Source: Clostridium sp. (GTDB lineage: Bacteria > Bacillota > Clostridia > Lachnospirales > Lachnospiraceae). Taken from it: a stretch of 64,000 nucleotides of DNA. The stretch is taken from NCBI GenBank assembly GCA_018377235.1, contig JAGZZT010000006.1, forward strand, positions 76,636 through 140,635, given 5' to 3'. Numbering within the stretch: position 1 is the stretch's first letter; each line of letters starts with the position of its first letter. A program made the translations under genes and the position numbers. Below, in pieces: positions 56,569 through 64,000 of the stretch. The notes beneath the pieces are model-generated. The model was not told the origin of the DNA. It ran no database searches and saw nothing but the letters and a program-made list of their open reading frames with translations.

Positions 56569-57432
56569 ATGAAAACAGCGATTGTCACGGACAGCAACAG
56601 TGGAATTACTCAGAAGCAGGGAGAAAGCCTGGGGATTTATGTGCTTCCTATGCCGTTTATGGTGGATAACAGAACGTATTTTGAAGATATTGATCTGACA
56701 CATCAGGAGTTTTATGAAAGAATGGACGGGGGGGCTGATATCAGCACCTCCCAGCCTTCTCCTGATTCAGTGATGAAGCTGTGGGATAGGCTGCTTGAAT
56801 CCTACGAAGAAATTGTCCACATTCCCATGTCCAGCGGCCTTTCCAGTGCCTGCCAGACTGCCATGGTTCTGGCCCAGGATTATGAGGGGCGGGTTCATGT
56901 AGTGGATAACCACCGGGTTTCTGTGACGCAGAGGCAGTCAGCTCTGGATGCTCTGGAACTGGCGAAGGCAGGGGTAAGCGGGGCTGCTATTAAGAAAAAG
57001 CTGGAAGAAACTCAGGGAGATTCTGTTATTTATATTACTGTGGATACGCTCAAGTACCTGAAAAAGGGAGGACGTATTACCGCGGCAGCGGCGGCTCTGG
57101 GTACACTTTTAAAGATTAAGCCAGTTTTAATCATCCTTGGCAAAAAGCTGGATGCCTTTTCCAAGGCCAGAACGACAAAGCAGGCGAAAAATATCATGAT
57201 CGCAGCGATCCAGAAGGATCTGAAGGAGAGGCTGGGAGATGAGAACTGTACGAAAACACATATTGAAATCGCCCACTCGCAGAATGCTGAGGCAGCGCAG
57301 GCTTTCAGTGAGGAGCTGAAGGAGCTGTTTCCGCAGGCAGATATTTATATCGATCCGCTTCCGCTCAGCATTGCCTGCCATATTGGACCGGGTTCTCTGG
57401 CTGTTGCAGCTACCAGGAGGCTGGAAGTATAG
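56569..57432 (+). CDS. DegV family fatty-acid-binding protein
   Basis: DegV protein of 287 residues. Features: IVTDSNSGITQKQG at the start, TSQPSPDSVM near residue 58, IPMSSGLSSACQTA near 87, and the C-terminal domain with IKPVLIILGKKLDAFSKART and HIGPGSLAVAATR. DegV proteins bind fatty acids and work with FakA in fatty acid kinase (FakAB); fakA is not in the window. GAGGAGAAGG precedes the ATG. The kinase gene begins at the next base after its stop. Confidence 0.92.
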   Translation: MKTAIVTDSNSGITQKQGESLGIYVLPMPFMVDNRTYFEDIDLTHQEFYERMDGGADISTSQPSPDSVMKLWDRLLESYEEIVHIPMSSGLSSACQTAMVLAQDYEGRVHVVDNHRVSVTQRQSALDALELAKAGVSGAAIKKKLEETQGDSVIYITVDTLKYLKKGGRITAAAAALGTLLKIKPVLIILGKKLDAFSKARTTKQAKNIMIAAIQKDLKERLGDENCTKTHIEIAHSQNAEAAQAFSEELKELFPQADIYIDPLPLSIACHIGPGSLAVAATRRLEV

Positions 57433-58887
57433 ATGTGGAGCGGCGCTTTTAAGAAAAAGACCAGGAGGGAGGCCCGCCATGCAGTCAGCATGCGGCTCCC
57501 TCTGCTTGTCTGTATCCTTGTATTTACCATAGTTCCGCTTCTTGCCCAGTCGGCTATGCTGACTACTACCTTACGGCAGAGCCAGGTGGAGGATACCATG
57601 ATTCATGCTCAGAATAAATGCCTGATTCTGGTGAATAAAATGCTCAGCTCCGACTATGCAAACAGCGGGATGAAGAATCCTATTATGGATACAGAACTGG
57701 CGGTGACAGCAGAGCTGTTTAACGGCAGGATTCTGGTGGCGGATCGGAATTTTAAAATTGTGAAGGATACCTATGGTCTGGCAGAAGGAAAGTTTAATAT
57801 CTCAGAGGAGGTTCTGAAGGCCTATTCCGGGGAGACCCAGAGCAGCTACAACAGGAAAAAAGATTACTTTTCGCTGGCTTTTCCTATTCAAGAGAAGGAG
57901 GGGAACGGGGCGGCAGATGGAGTTTTGCTGTTTACAGCGTCCACAGAGGGCATTGAACTTTTGGACAGCCAAATTTCAGAGAAACTGTTTTTCTTTCAGA
58001 TTGTAATTCTCTGGCTGGCCGCTGGTCTGGCCTTTCTGACCGCCGGAGTGCTGATCCGTCCTTTTACAAGGCTGCGTCATGTGCTGGGAATCGTAGCGGA
58101 CGGAAATCTGGAGCAGGACATTCTGGTAGGCTCTTATAAGGAGACCAGAGAGATTTCCGAGGCAGTGAGCCGTACTCTGGGCAAGCTGAAGGCCGTAGAT
58201 CAGTCCAGGCAGGAATTTGTATCCAATGTTTCCCACGAGCTGAAGACGCCGATTACCTCTATCCGGGTTCTGGCCGATTCCCTGATGGGAATGGAGGATG
58301 CTCCAGCAGAGCTTTACCGGGAATTTTTATCAGATATTTCCGATGAAATTGATCGCGAGAGCAAGATTATCGATGATCTGCTGACGCTGGTGCGGGCGGA
58401 TAAATCAAACGCAGAACTGAACGTGGCTCCGGCCAATTTGAACGGCCTGATGGAGCAGATTTTAAAACGCCTCAGGCCCATCGCCAAGAAGAGGAATATT
58501 GAACTGGTATTTGAAAGCATCCGGCAGGTATCTGCAGACGTGGATGAGGTAAAACTTTCACTTGCTCTCAGTAATTTAGTGGAAAACGCCATTAAGTATA
58601 ATCATGAGGACGGGTGGGTTCACGTAACGCTGGATGCAGATCACAAGTTCTTCTACGTGAAGATTTCAGACAATGGAATTGGAATATCCCAGGAGGCTCA
58701 GGAGCATGTGTTCGAGCGCTTCTATCGGGTAGATAAGGCGCGGTCCAGAGAGACGGGAGGAACTGGCCTGGGACTTGCTATCACTAAGAGCATTGTGCTG
58801 ATGCACCAGGGGGCAATCAAGCTGCAGAGCAAGGAGGGAGAGGGAACTACCTTTACCGTTCGGATTCCGCTGAACTATATTCCGTAG
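57433..58887 (+). CDS. Sensor histidine kinase (orphan, two-TM, HAMP)
   Basis: Kinase of 484 residues. TM1 (residues 19-40, LPLLVCILVFTIVPLLAQ), an extracytoplasmic sensor of about 140 residues (YFSLAFPIQEKE, PAS/Cache-like), TM2 (about 188-210), HAMP, then the phosphoacceptor in SNVSHELKTPITSIRV (His about 268), N-box ALSNLVENAIKYN, G1 ISDNGIGIS and G2 GGTGLGLAITKS. No response regulator gene is adjacent, so the partner is elsewhere. The ATG follows the DegV stop directly; AGGAGG lies 11 bases upstream, implying translational coupling. The next gene is a GerMN lipoprotein. Confidence 0.92.
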   Translation: MWSGAFKKKTRREARHAVSMRLPLLVCILVFTIVPLLAQSAMLTTTLRQSQVEDTMIHAQNKCLILVNKMLSSDYANSGMKNPIMDTELAVTAELFNGRILVADRNFKIVKDTYGLAEGKFNISEEVLKAYSGETQSSYNRKKDYFSLAFPIQEKEGNGAADGVLLFTASTEGIELLDSQISEKLFFFQIVILWLAAGLAFLTAGVLIRPFTRLRHVLGIVADGNLEQDILVGSYKETREISEAVSRTLGKLKAVDQSRQEFVSNVSHELKTPITSIRVLADSLMGMEDAPAELYREFLSDISDEIDRESKIIDDLLTLVRADKSNAELNVAPANLNGLMEQILKRLRPIAKKRNIELVFESIRQVSADVDEVKLSLALSNLVENAIKYNHEDGWVHVTLDADHKFFYVKISDNGIGISQEAQEHVFERFYRVDKARSRETGGTGLGLAITKSIVLMHQGAIKLQSKEGEGTTFTVRIPLNYIP

Positions 58888-58955
58888 GGGCAGCCTGAGA
58901 AGAACATTGGAAGAATTTTTCACGGAGGAAGCTCAGAAAGGACAGGAGAACAGGA

Positions 58956-59924
58956 ATGGAACTATCCAGAAAGGGAGCCGGAAGGCTGAAAAAGACAGTG
59001 CGACTGCTGGCTGCTGCAGTGTTCTTGGCAGCGCTCTGTACAGGCTGCAAAGGAAAGCAGAAGGAAGGGGACGAGGCGTTCGGCCAGGGGGAGTACCAGA
59101 TTTACTATCTGGACGCTTCTGGACTGAAACTGAGTCCCTGCAGCTATGAGACGGATACAGAGGATACAGAACAGCTTCTCGGAGAACTGGCTGGCCAGCT
59201 TCTGGCTCCTCCGGCAGATACAGAGTATCAGCCAGTGCTGACAGAAAAGACGCAGCTTTTAGGAATGAAGAAAAACGACAACGTACTCTATCTGGATTTT
59301 AGCAAGGAGTACAATTCCATGGAGCCAATTCGGGAAATTTTATGCAGGGCTGCATTTGTGAAGACGCTGACTCAGGCAGAAGGAGTTGAGTTTGTAAATA
59401 TCAGCTGCGAGGGGCAGCCGAAGCTGGACAGCGCTGGAAATCCAGTGGGAGCCTTAGGAAAAAACGATTTTGTAGAAGGTGTCGCAGATATCAATTCGTA
59501 TGAGCAGGCAGAACTGACTCTCTATTTTTCCAACGAGGACGGAACTGCTTTGATTCCGGAAACCAGAACTGTGGTACACAGCGCCAATACTTCTCTGGAG
59601 CGGCTGGTGGTGGAGCAGCTGGTGGCAGGCCCTTCTGGCGATGCGATGAATCCTGTGCTTCCAAAGGAGACAAAGATTTTGAATATATCTGTGGCAGAAA
59701 ACATCTGCTATGTGAATTTTGACAGCAGCTTTCTGTCAGGGGTGTCCAACACCTCAGAAAAACTGGCAGTTTATGCGATTGTGGATTCCCTGACAGAGCT
59801 TCAGACAGTAAATAAAGTACAGATAACAGTGAACGGCTCCCAGGATATCATGTACCGGGATGCGATCCCTCTGAATAAGCCCTTTGAACGGGACGAACAG
59901 TATATTTTAAACCAGGAGGAATAA
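58956..59924 (+). CDS. GerMN-domain lipoprotein
   Basis: Exported protein of 322 residues with an N-terminal signal and a lipobox-like ALCTGC (Cys about 34). Two GerMN domains follow: about 60-180 (YQIYYLDASGLKLSP, later NNVLYLDFSKEYN) and 190-310 (LTLYFSNEDGTALIPETR, NICYVNFDSSFL). GerM is needed for sporulation and germination in Bacillus, and the same domain occurs in LpqB next to the MtrB kinase in Actinobacteria. Here it directly follows a histidine kinase, so it may tune that kinase. AGGAGAACAGG precedes the ATG. Confidence 0.88.
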   Translation: MELSRKGAGRLKKTVRLLAAAVFLAALCTGCKGKQKEGDEAFGQGEYQIYYLDASGLKLSPCSYETDTEDTEQLLGELAGQLLAPPADTEYQPVLTEKTQLLGMKKNDNVLYLDFSKEYNSMEPIREILCRAAFVKTLTQAEGVEFVNISCEGQPKLDSAGNPVGALGKNDFVEGVADINSYEQAELTLYFSNEDGTALIPETRTVVHSANTSLERLVVEQLVAGPSGDAMNPVLPKETKILNISVAENICYVNFDSSFLSGVSNTSEKLAVYAIVDSLTELQTVNKVQITVNGSQDIMYRDAIPLNKPFERDEQYILNQEE

Positions 59925-60005
59925 GGAAAGAAATACAAGGAGGAACCTGATATAAAACGACCGCTACTATGGACAGCAGCAGCCATTGTACTTGGAGAGG
60001 CATGG

Positions 60006-62609
60006 ATGTATCTGGCCTGGAGGAATGCGGCAGACGATATAATAATAAAAGGCAGCGCGGCTGTGTTTGTAGCTGCGCTGGTATTCTATGCTCTTTTTTG
60101 GGATGGCAGCAGGATCGCCAGAGCCCAGAAAGAGCTTTTTTCGATGGGAACAGGCTTTTTAAAGACAGGATTTTGGAAGGAAGGGCGCCTGGCGCATCTC
60201 TGTATTTTGGCAGTTTTTATCTTTCTTGGCGCGGCGCGGATGGGGGCTGGACTTCAGGAGGAAGCGCTCCTAAAGGAGGAGGGACACTCAGATTTTTCAG
60301 ATTCAGCGGTCAGGGCAGAGGGACTGGCAGAGACAATTCAGAAGAAGGATGGAAGAGTATCCGTCCAGCTAAAGAACGTGAAAATCGAGGTGAGAAGACC
60401 TGACCCGGAAGGGGACGGCAAATGGGAGGCAGAATGGAAGGAGTATAATTTGAATCGTCTTTTAGTCTATCTGCCATCGGAAGAGACTGGGACAGAAGAA
60501 CTCCTGCCTGGAATGAAGATTTTATGCATGGGGGAGCTGGAAAGCTTTGAACCGGCTAGAAATGAGGGAGAGTTTGATTACCGTCTCTATTACCGTTCCA
60601 AAGATATTTGCTTCAGGATGAACGCAAAAAAGATGGAAATAACAGATACTTCGATCATGCCTTTGAAGGCTGCTGCTTTCAAAATTCGGGAAAGGGCGAA
60701 AAAACTTCTGGAAGAATACTGTACAGAGACAGATGCGGGACTTCTGGCAGCAGTTCTTCTGGGAGACAAGACGCAGATGGATGAGGAAATCAATGATTTA
60801 TATCAGAAAAACGGGATTGCCCATCTTCTGGCAGTCAGCGGTCTCCACATATCTTTAATAGGGATGGGGATCTACCGGCTGCTCAGGCATCTGGGATTGG
60901 GATTTGGGTGGGCTGGAGTATGTGCCGGAGGGCTGCTTTTTGCCTATGGAACCATGACTGGCTTCGGGCCGTCGGTCTTTCGGGCCTGTCTGATGCTGAT
61001 CTGTTTCTTCATCGCAGCTTATCTGGGCAGGACTTATGATCTTTTGTCCGCCATGGCGCTGGCGGCGGCCTGTCTTGCTCTTGGGAATCCCTTTGTCATC
61101 TTTACAGGAGCGTTCCAGCTTTCCTTTGGCGCTGTGTTTGCCATTGGATGGGCAGGAATGGAAATGATAGATGGATTTGGCTGCAGAAACAGCTGGACGA
61201 AGAGCCTGGCAGTGAGTCTGGCCATTCAGTTTATCACAGGCCCACTTGTGCTATACCATTTTTTTGAATATCCTCCATATGGAATTTTATTGAACTTTCT
61301 GGTAATTCCTTTGATGACTTATGTGGTGGGTGCGGGAATGACAGGTCTTCTCATGGGAATGGGAGGAATTTTCGCCTCCTCTTTTCTATCTGGTCCTGCG
61401 GCACTTTTTCTTAAAGAACTTCTGGATCTTGGCGCAGTGGGGAGTATGGGAACCTGCCACTATGTTTTTGCATTTTATGAAAATCTCTGTCGGGCAGCCG
61501 GGCATCTGCCGGGAAGTTCCCTGATTCTGGGACGGCCAAAGCTCTGGAAACTGGGGGCTTATTATGTGATTTTAACAGCATTTCTTGTCTTTTTAGGAAA
61601 ACGAGGCAGAGAACAGGAGGCAGAGCGGGCAGAACAGGAGAGCAGACGAGGCGGAAGAAACCATCTGAGGAGACTGAGAACGGAAGAACTATGGAACCGA
61701 CAGGAAGAAAGCAAAAATACAATAGAGACTGGGCAGCTGGCAAGGAAAAGTAAGATTATGGAAGGCATAAAGAGCGGTGGCTTTCTGATGCTTCTGACAG
61801 TCTTTCTTCTGCAGCGTTCCGTTTCCGGACTCAGGATTGACTTTATCGATGTAGGGCAGGGAGACGGCATCCTGCTGGAGACGAAAAAACAGGTGATCTT
61901 AGTGGATGGGGGCAGCACCCAGATTAAAAATCTGGGGGAACAGAGGCTGGAGCCTCTTTTAAAGAGCCGGGGAATCAGAAAAATAGATATGGTGTTTGTC
62001 AGTCACGGAGATCAGGATCACATCAGCGGCATTACATGGCTTCTGGAGGAGGACACAGGGATCGAAATCGGCCGTCTGTTCCTGCCGTTTCCCGGAAAGG
62101 GGGAGGCGGTCTATGAAAAGCTGGAATCTGCGGCAGAAAAAAGAGGGGTGGAAACAGATTATATCTGCGCCGGAGACTTTGTGCAGTCCGGCAACCTGTC
62201 TCTGTCCTGCCTGTATCCATACAGAGATACTCTAAGCAGCGACAGAAATGATCATTCGGAGGTGCTTTTGGCGGAATACGGAAATTTTTCCATGCTTCTC
62301 ATGGGTGATCTGGGAGCGGAAGGGGAGGCTGAAATCGCAGAGGTCTGGGATAAGAAAAAACAGGTTCAGATTTTAAAGGCAGGGCATCATGGCTCTTCTA
62401 CCTCCAGCTCAGAGCTGTTTCTGGATACAGTGAGGCCTGAAATGGCCATTTTATCCTATGGAAAAGACAATTCCTACGGCCATCCCCATCCCGAGGTAAT
62501 AGACAGGCTGGAAGAGAGGGGCATTGTCCGATGGTCTACAGAGGAACAGGGCATGATCACTGTCAGGACAGATGGAGAGGAGATGGAGATTCAGGGATTT
62601 AGCTGTTGA
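60006..62609 (+). CDS. comEC: DNA internalisation protein ComEC/Rec2
   Basis: DNA-uptake channel protein, 867 residues from the ATG at 60006. N-terminal membrane helices and a DUF4131/OB-like region (30-200), a competence domain with many helices (about 250-520: LLAVSGLHISLIGMGIYRLL, MTGFGPSVFRACLMLICFF), and a C-terminal MBL domain (IDVGQGDGILLET, VFVSHGDQDHISG, KAGHHGSSTSSSELF) that probably degrades the incoming strand's partner. The reading frame is open further upstream and KRPLLWTAAAIVLGEAW would complete a first helix; AAGGAGG at 59937-59943 lies 8 bases before an in-frame ATA at 59952, a possible non-standard start. GGAGAGG also precedes 60006. comEA is not in the window. Confidence 0.93.
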   Translation: MYLAWRNAADDIIIKGSAAVFVAALVFYALFWDGSRIARAQKELFSMGTGFLKTGFWKEGRLAHLCILAVFIFLGAARMGAGLQEEALLKEEGHSDFSDSAVRAEGLAETIQKKDGRVSVQLKNVKIEVRRPDPEGDGKWEAEWKEYNLNRLLVYLPSEETGTEELLPGMKILCMGELESFEPARNEGEFDYRLYYRSKDICFRMNAKKMEITDTSIMPLKAAAFKIRERAKKLLEEYCTETDAGLLAAVLLGDKTQMDEEINDLYQKNGIAHLLAVSGLHISLIGMGIYRLLRHLGLGFGWAGVCAGGLLFAYGTMTGFGPSVFRACLMLICFFIAAYLGRTYDLLSAMALAAACLALGNPFVIFTGAFQLSFGAVFAIGWAGMEMIDGFGCRNSWTKSLAVSLAIQFITGPLVLYHFFEYPPYGILLNFLVIPLMTYVVGAGMTGLLMGMGGIFASSFLSGPAALFLKELLDLGAVGSMGTCHYVFAFYENLCRAAGHLPGSSLILGRPKLWKLGAYYVILTAFLVFLGKRGREQEAERAEQESRRGGRNHLRRLRTEELWNRQEESKNTIETGQLARKSKIMEGIKSGGFLMLLTVFLLQRSVSGLRIDFIDVGQGDGILLETKKQVILVDGGSTQIKNLGEQRLEPLLKSRGIRKIDMVFVSHGDQDHISGITWLLEEDTGIEIGRLFLPFPGKGEAVYEKLESAAEKRGVETDYICAGDFVQSGNLSLSCLYPYRDTLSSDRNDHSEVLLAEYGNFSMLLMGDLGAEGEAEIAEVWDKKKQVQILKAGHHGSSTSSSELFLDTVRPEMAILSYGKDNSYGHPHPEVIDRLEERGIVRWSTEEQGMITVRTDGEEMEIQGFSC

Positions 62610-62640
62610 AGCATTCATGCGTTTATCTACAGAAATCAGA

Positions 62641-62669
62641 TTGGCAAACAGAAGGATTGATTATATAAT
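62641..62669 (+). promoter_or_regulatory. holA promoter
   Basis: TTGGCA (62641-62646), 17 bases, TATAAT (62664-62669), 70 bases before holA. Confidence 0.75.
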
Positions 62670-62738
62670 AGTATCGAATAGCAAGACGGAAGCAAAGCAG
62701 AGGCTGCAGCGCATAAGCAGCGATCGGAGAAACAGGAT

Positions 62739-63710
62739 ATGGAGACATTAAATCAGGATATCAAATCGGGAAATTTCAAGCGTTTTTATCTGCTGTTTGG
62801 AGAGGAAGAGTTCCTGAAGCAGAGTTATAAAAAGCGTCTTCGCCAGGCTGTGGCAGGGGACGACACGATGAACTATAATTATTTCGAGGGAAAGGGGCTG
62901 GATGTGAGAGAGCTGATCAGCCTGGCTAATACCATGCCCTTTTTCAGTGACAGGCGTCTGATTGTAGTGGAAGACAGTGGATTTTTCAAGGCGGCCTCAG
63001 ACGAACTGGTGGAAACGCTGCCAGACATACCGGATACCACCTGCATGGTATTTGCAGAGTCAGCGGTAGATAAGAGAAACCGCTTATACAAAAAGGTAAA
63101 AGAACTGGGAAGCGCCGTAGAGCTGAAACGGCAGAGCGCTTCTCAGCTGGCTGTCTGGGCAGGCAGGATTCTGGCACAGAATGGGAGAAAGATTACCTCC
63201 TCTGACATGAATCTTTTCCTGGAACGGACAGGAGACGATATGGAAACCATCCGTACAGAGCTGGAAAAGCTGATTTCCTACACCATGGGACAGGAGGTAG
63301 TGGGCAGGGAGGACATAGAAGCGATCACTACTGTTCAGGTGACAAATAAGATTTTTGACATGGTGACAGCCATCGTTGCAGGAAAGACAAAAACAGCCAT
63401 GGATCTGTACGAGGATCTGCTGGCATTAAAGGAACCGCCTATGAGAATCCTCTTTTTAATAGCCAGACAGTTTAACCAGATTCTTCTGGTAAAAGAAATG
63501 ATGGCGTCTGGAAGTGATAAAAGTACCATTGCCTCAAAGCTTAAAATTCCGCCCTTTGTGGCAGGAAAACTGATGCCTCAGGCCAGAAGTTTTATAAGAG
63601 AGCAGCTGGCTGGATGTGTGGAGGCCTGCGTGGAGGCTGAGGAGGCAGTCAAGACAGGCCAGCTGGGAGACAGACTGGCGGTGGAGCTGATGATTATGAG
63701 GAAGTATTAG
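62739..63710 (+). CDS. holA: DNA polymerase III delta subunit
   Basis: Clamp-loader wrench subunit that opens the sliding clamp, 323 residues. The N-terminal AAA+-like domain has the family signature YLLFGEEEFLKQSYKKRL near residue 18 and FFSDRRLIVVEDSGFF near 67; the lid and collar domains follow (LERTGDDMETIRTELEKLI; LLALKEPPMRILFLIARQFNQ). Position directly after comEC is common in Firmicutes. GGAGAAACAGG precedes the ATG. Confidence 0.94.
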   Translation: METLNQDIKSGNFKRFYLLFGEEEFLKQSYKKRLRQAVAGDDTMNYNYFEGKGLDVRELISLANTMPFFSDRRLIVVEDSGFFKAASDELVETLPDIPDTTCMVFAESAVDKRNRLYKKVKELGSAVELKRQSASQLAVWAGRILAQNGRKITSSDMNLFLERTGDDMETIRTELEKLISYTMGQEVVGREDIEAITTVQVTNKIFDMVTAIVAGKTKTAMDLYEDLLALKEPPMRILFLIARQFNQILLVKEMMASGSDKSTIASKLKIPPFVAGKLMPQARSFIREQLAGCVEACVEAEEAVKTGQLGDRLAVELMIMRKY

Positions 63711-63754
63711 CGAGGCGATGCCAGAAGGTTTAGTGTTTATTCAGAGGACAGGGC

Positions 63755-63871
63755 GTGTTTACAGAAAATGGCGTTACAAAACAGAAACTGGCCAGCCACA
63801 TATCAGATGGAGAAGGAATGGCGGCGTCTGCCCTGACAAAGGATGATTTTATGGAAAATTTGAAGTTTTAG
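63755..63871 (+). CDS. Possible 38-residue ORF or gene remnant
   Basis: A GTG with GAGGACAGGG upstream opens a 38-codon frame (VFTENGVTKQKLASHISDGE, ending DDFMENLKF) before the terminator at 63898. The composition is protein-like and ends like a normal C-terminus, but no family is recognised and the length allows chance. It may be the tail of a decayed gene downstream of holA. Confidence 0.25.
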   Translation: MFTENGVTKQKLASHISDGEGMAASALTKDDFMENLKF

Positions 63872-63897
63872 CAGTTATTTTAAATAGATATGGGAAG

Positions 63898-63936
63898 AAA
63901 AGTGTCGCTTAATAAGTAATTAAGCGACACTTTTTT
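63898..63936 (+). terminator. Terminator after holA
   Basis: Sixteen-base-pair stem AAAAGTGTCGCTTAAT / ATTAAGCGACACTTTT with loop AAGTA; A- and T-tracts on both sides allow either direction. Confidence 0.88.
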
Positions 63937-64000
63937 GGTATTTTATAGAAAACTCTTTCATTTAGAACAAAATTTTTTGCTCTCGTAAATTATAACACCC

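Noticed and set aside
1..64000. tRNA, rRNA, tmRNA, RNase P or SRP RNA genes
   Set aside because: I read the intergenic regions and found no cloverleaf with a CCA end and none of the conserved cores of these RNAs; a covariance-model scan would be needed to exclude them fully.

Overview
The window looks like a chromosomal segment of a low-to-moderate-GC, spore-forming Firmicute, most probably a gut Lachnospiraceae (Clostridium/Hungatella-type). This is inferred from strong AGGAGG ribosome sites, a SpoIIM-like gene beside nudF and xerD, a collagen-like exosporium-type protein, a GerMN lipoprotein, RNase Y, KtrAB and a very long 2-hydroxyacyl-CoA dehydratase activase-like protein. I saw no rRNA, tRNA, CRISPR array, prophage or insertion sequence. 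Most of the segment is core genome with small accessory pieces.

Layout. 1-2.6 kb: end of a peptide-uptake operon (OppF-like ATPase, M55 D-aminopeptidase, M42 aminopeptidase). 2.8-4.4 kb: ATP-dependent PEP carboxykinase. 4.5-6.5 kb (minus): LysR regulator and a D-glutamate-cyclase-like protein (DUF4392) behind an attenuator-like leader. 6.6-9.5 kb: DUF3870 protein, a PurF-like phosphoribosyltransferase that has lost its glutaminase residues, and a DUF134-NifX fusion under an operator-laden promoter. 9.6-13.1 kb: secreted polysaccharide deacetylase, DUF2726 protein, intracellular subtilase, MBL-fold hydrolase. 13.2-15.2 kb (minus): KtrAB potassium uptake. 15.6-19.1 kb: recA with a LexA box, recX, rny. 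19.3-22.5 kb: proC, nudF, spoIIM-like, xerD. 22.5-24.3 kb: TPR-GGDEF protein. 24.3-33 kb: a VanSR-like two-component system divergent from an RND efflux operon (adaptor, pump, two tandem TolC-family proteins). 33-37.9 kb (minus): small secreted protein and 1423-residue activase-like protein. 38-41.8 kb: pseudo-rhomboid, pyk, lysA. 41.9-45.7 kb: possible small RNA, frameshifted collagen-like gene, 20-residue membrane peptide, HTH protein, AroG-type DAHP synthase. 45.9-47.8 kb: a non-coding transcription unit and a MATE transporter. 48-51.2 kb: gap-pgk-tpiA with a repeat element between pgk and tpiA. 51.4-54.8 kb: isochorismatase-family hydrolase, second DAHP synthase, potassium/proton antiporter. 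55-62.6 kb: gpmI, DegV, orphan histidine kinase, GerMN lipoprotein, ComEC. 62.7-63.7 kb: holA.

Functional themes: lower glycolysis (gap, pgk, tpiA, gpmI, pyk) plus PEP carboxykinase; peptide and D-amino-acid catabolism; two DAHP synthase types feeding aromatic synthesis; DNA repair and transformation (recA, recX, xerD, comEC, holA); potassium homeostasis; envelope efflux.

The items most worth a second look are the RND operon with two TolC-like proteins in an apparently single-membrane organism, the glutaminase-dead PurF paralogue that keeps its Fe-S cysteines, a promoter-to-terminator unit with no gene at 45.99-46.32 kb whose ends can pair, the leader in front of the D-glutamate-cyclase-like gene, and a 20-residue membrane peptide beside a collagen-like gene interrupted by an out-of-frame repeat junction. 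Promoter calls were made by eye from -35/-10 matches and spacing; family assignments come from motif recognition without database searches.
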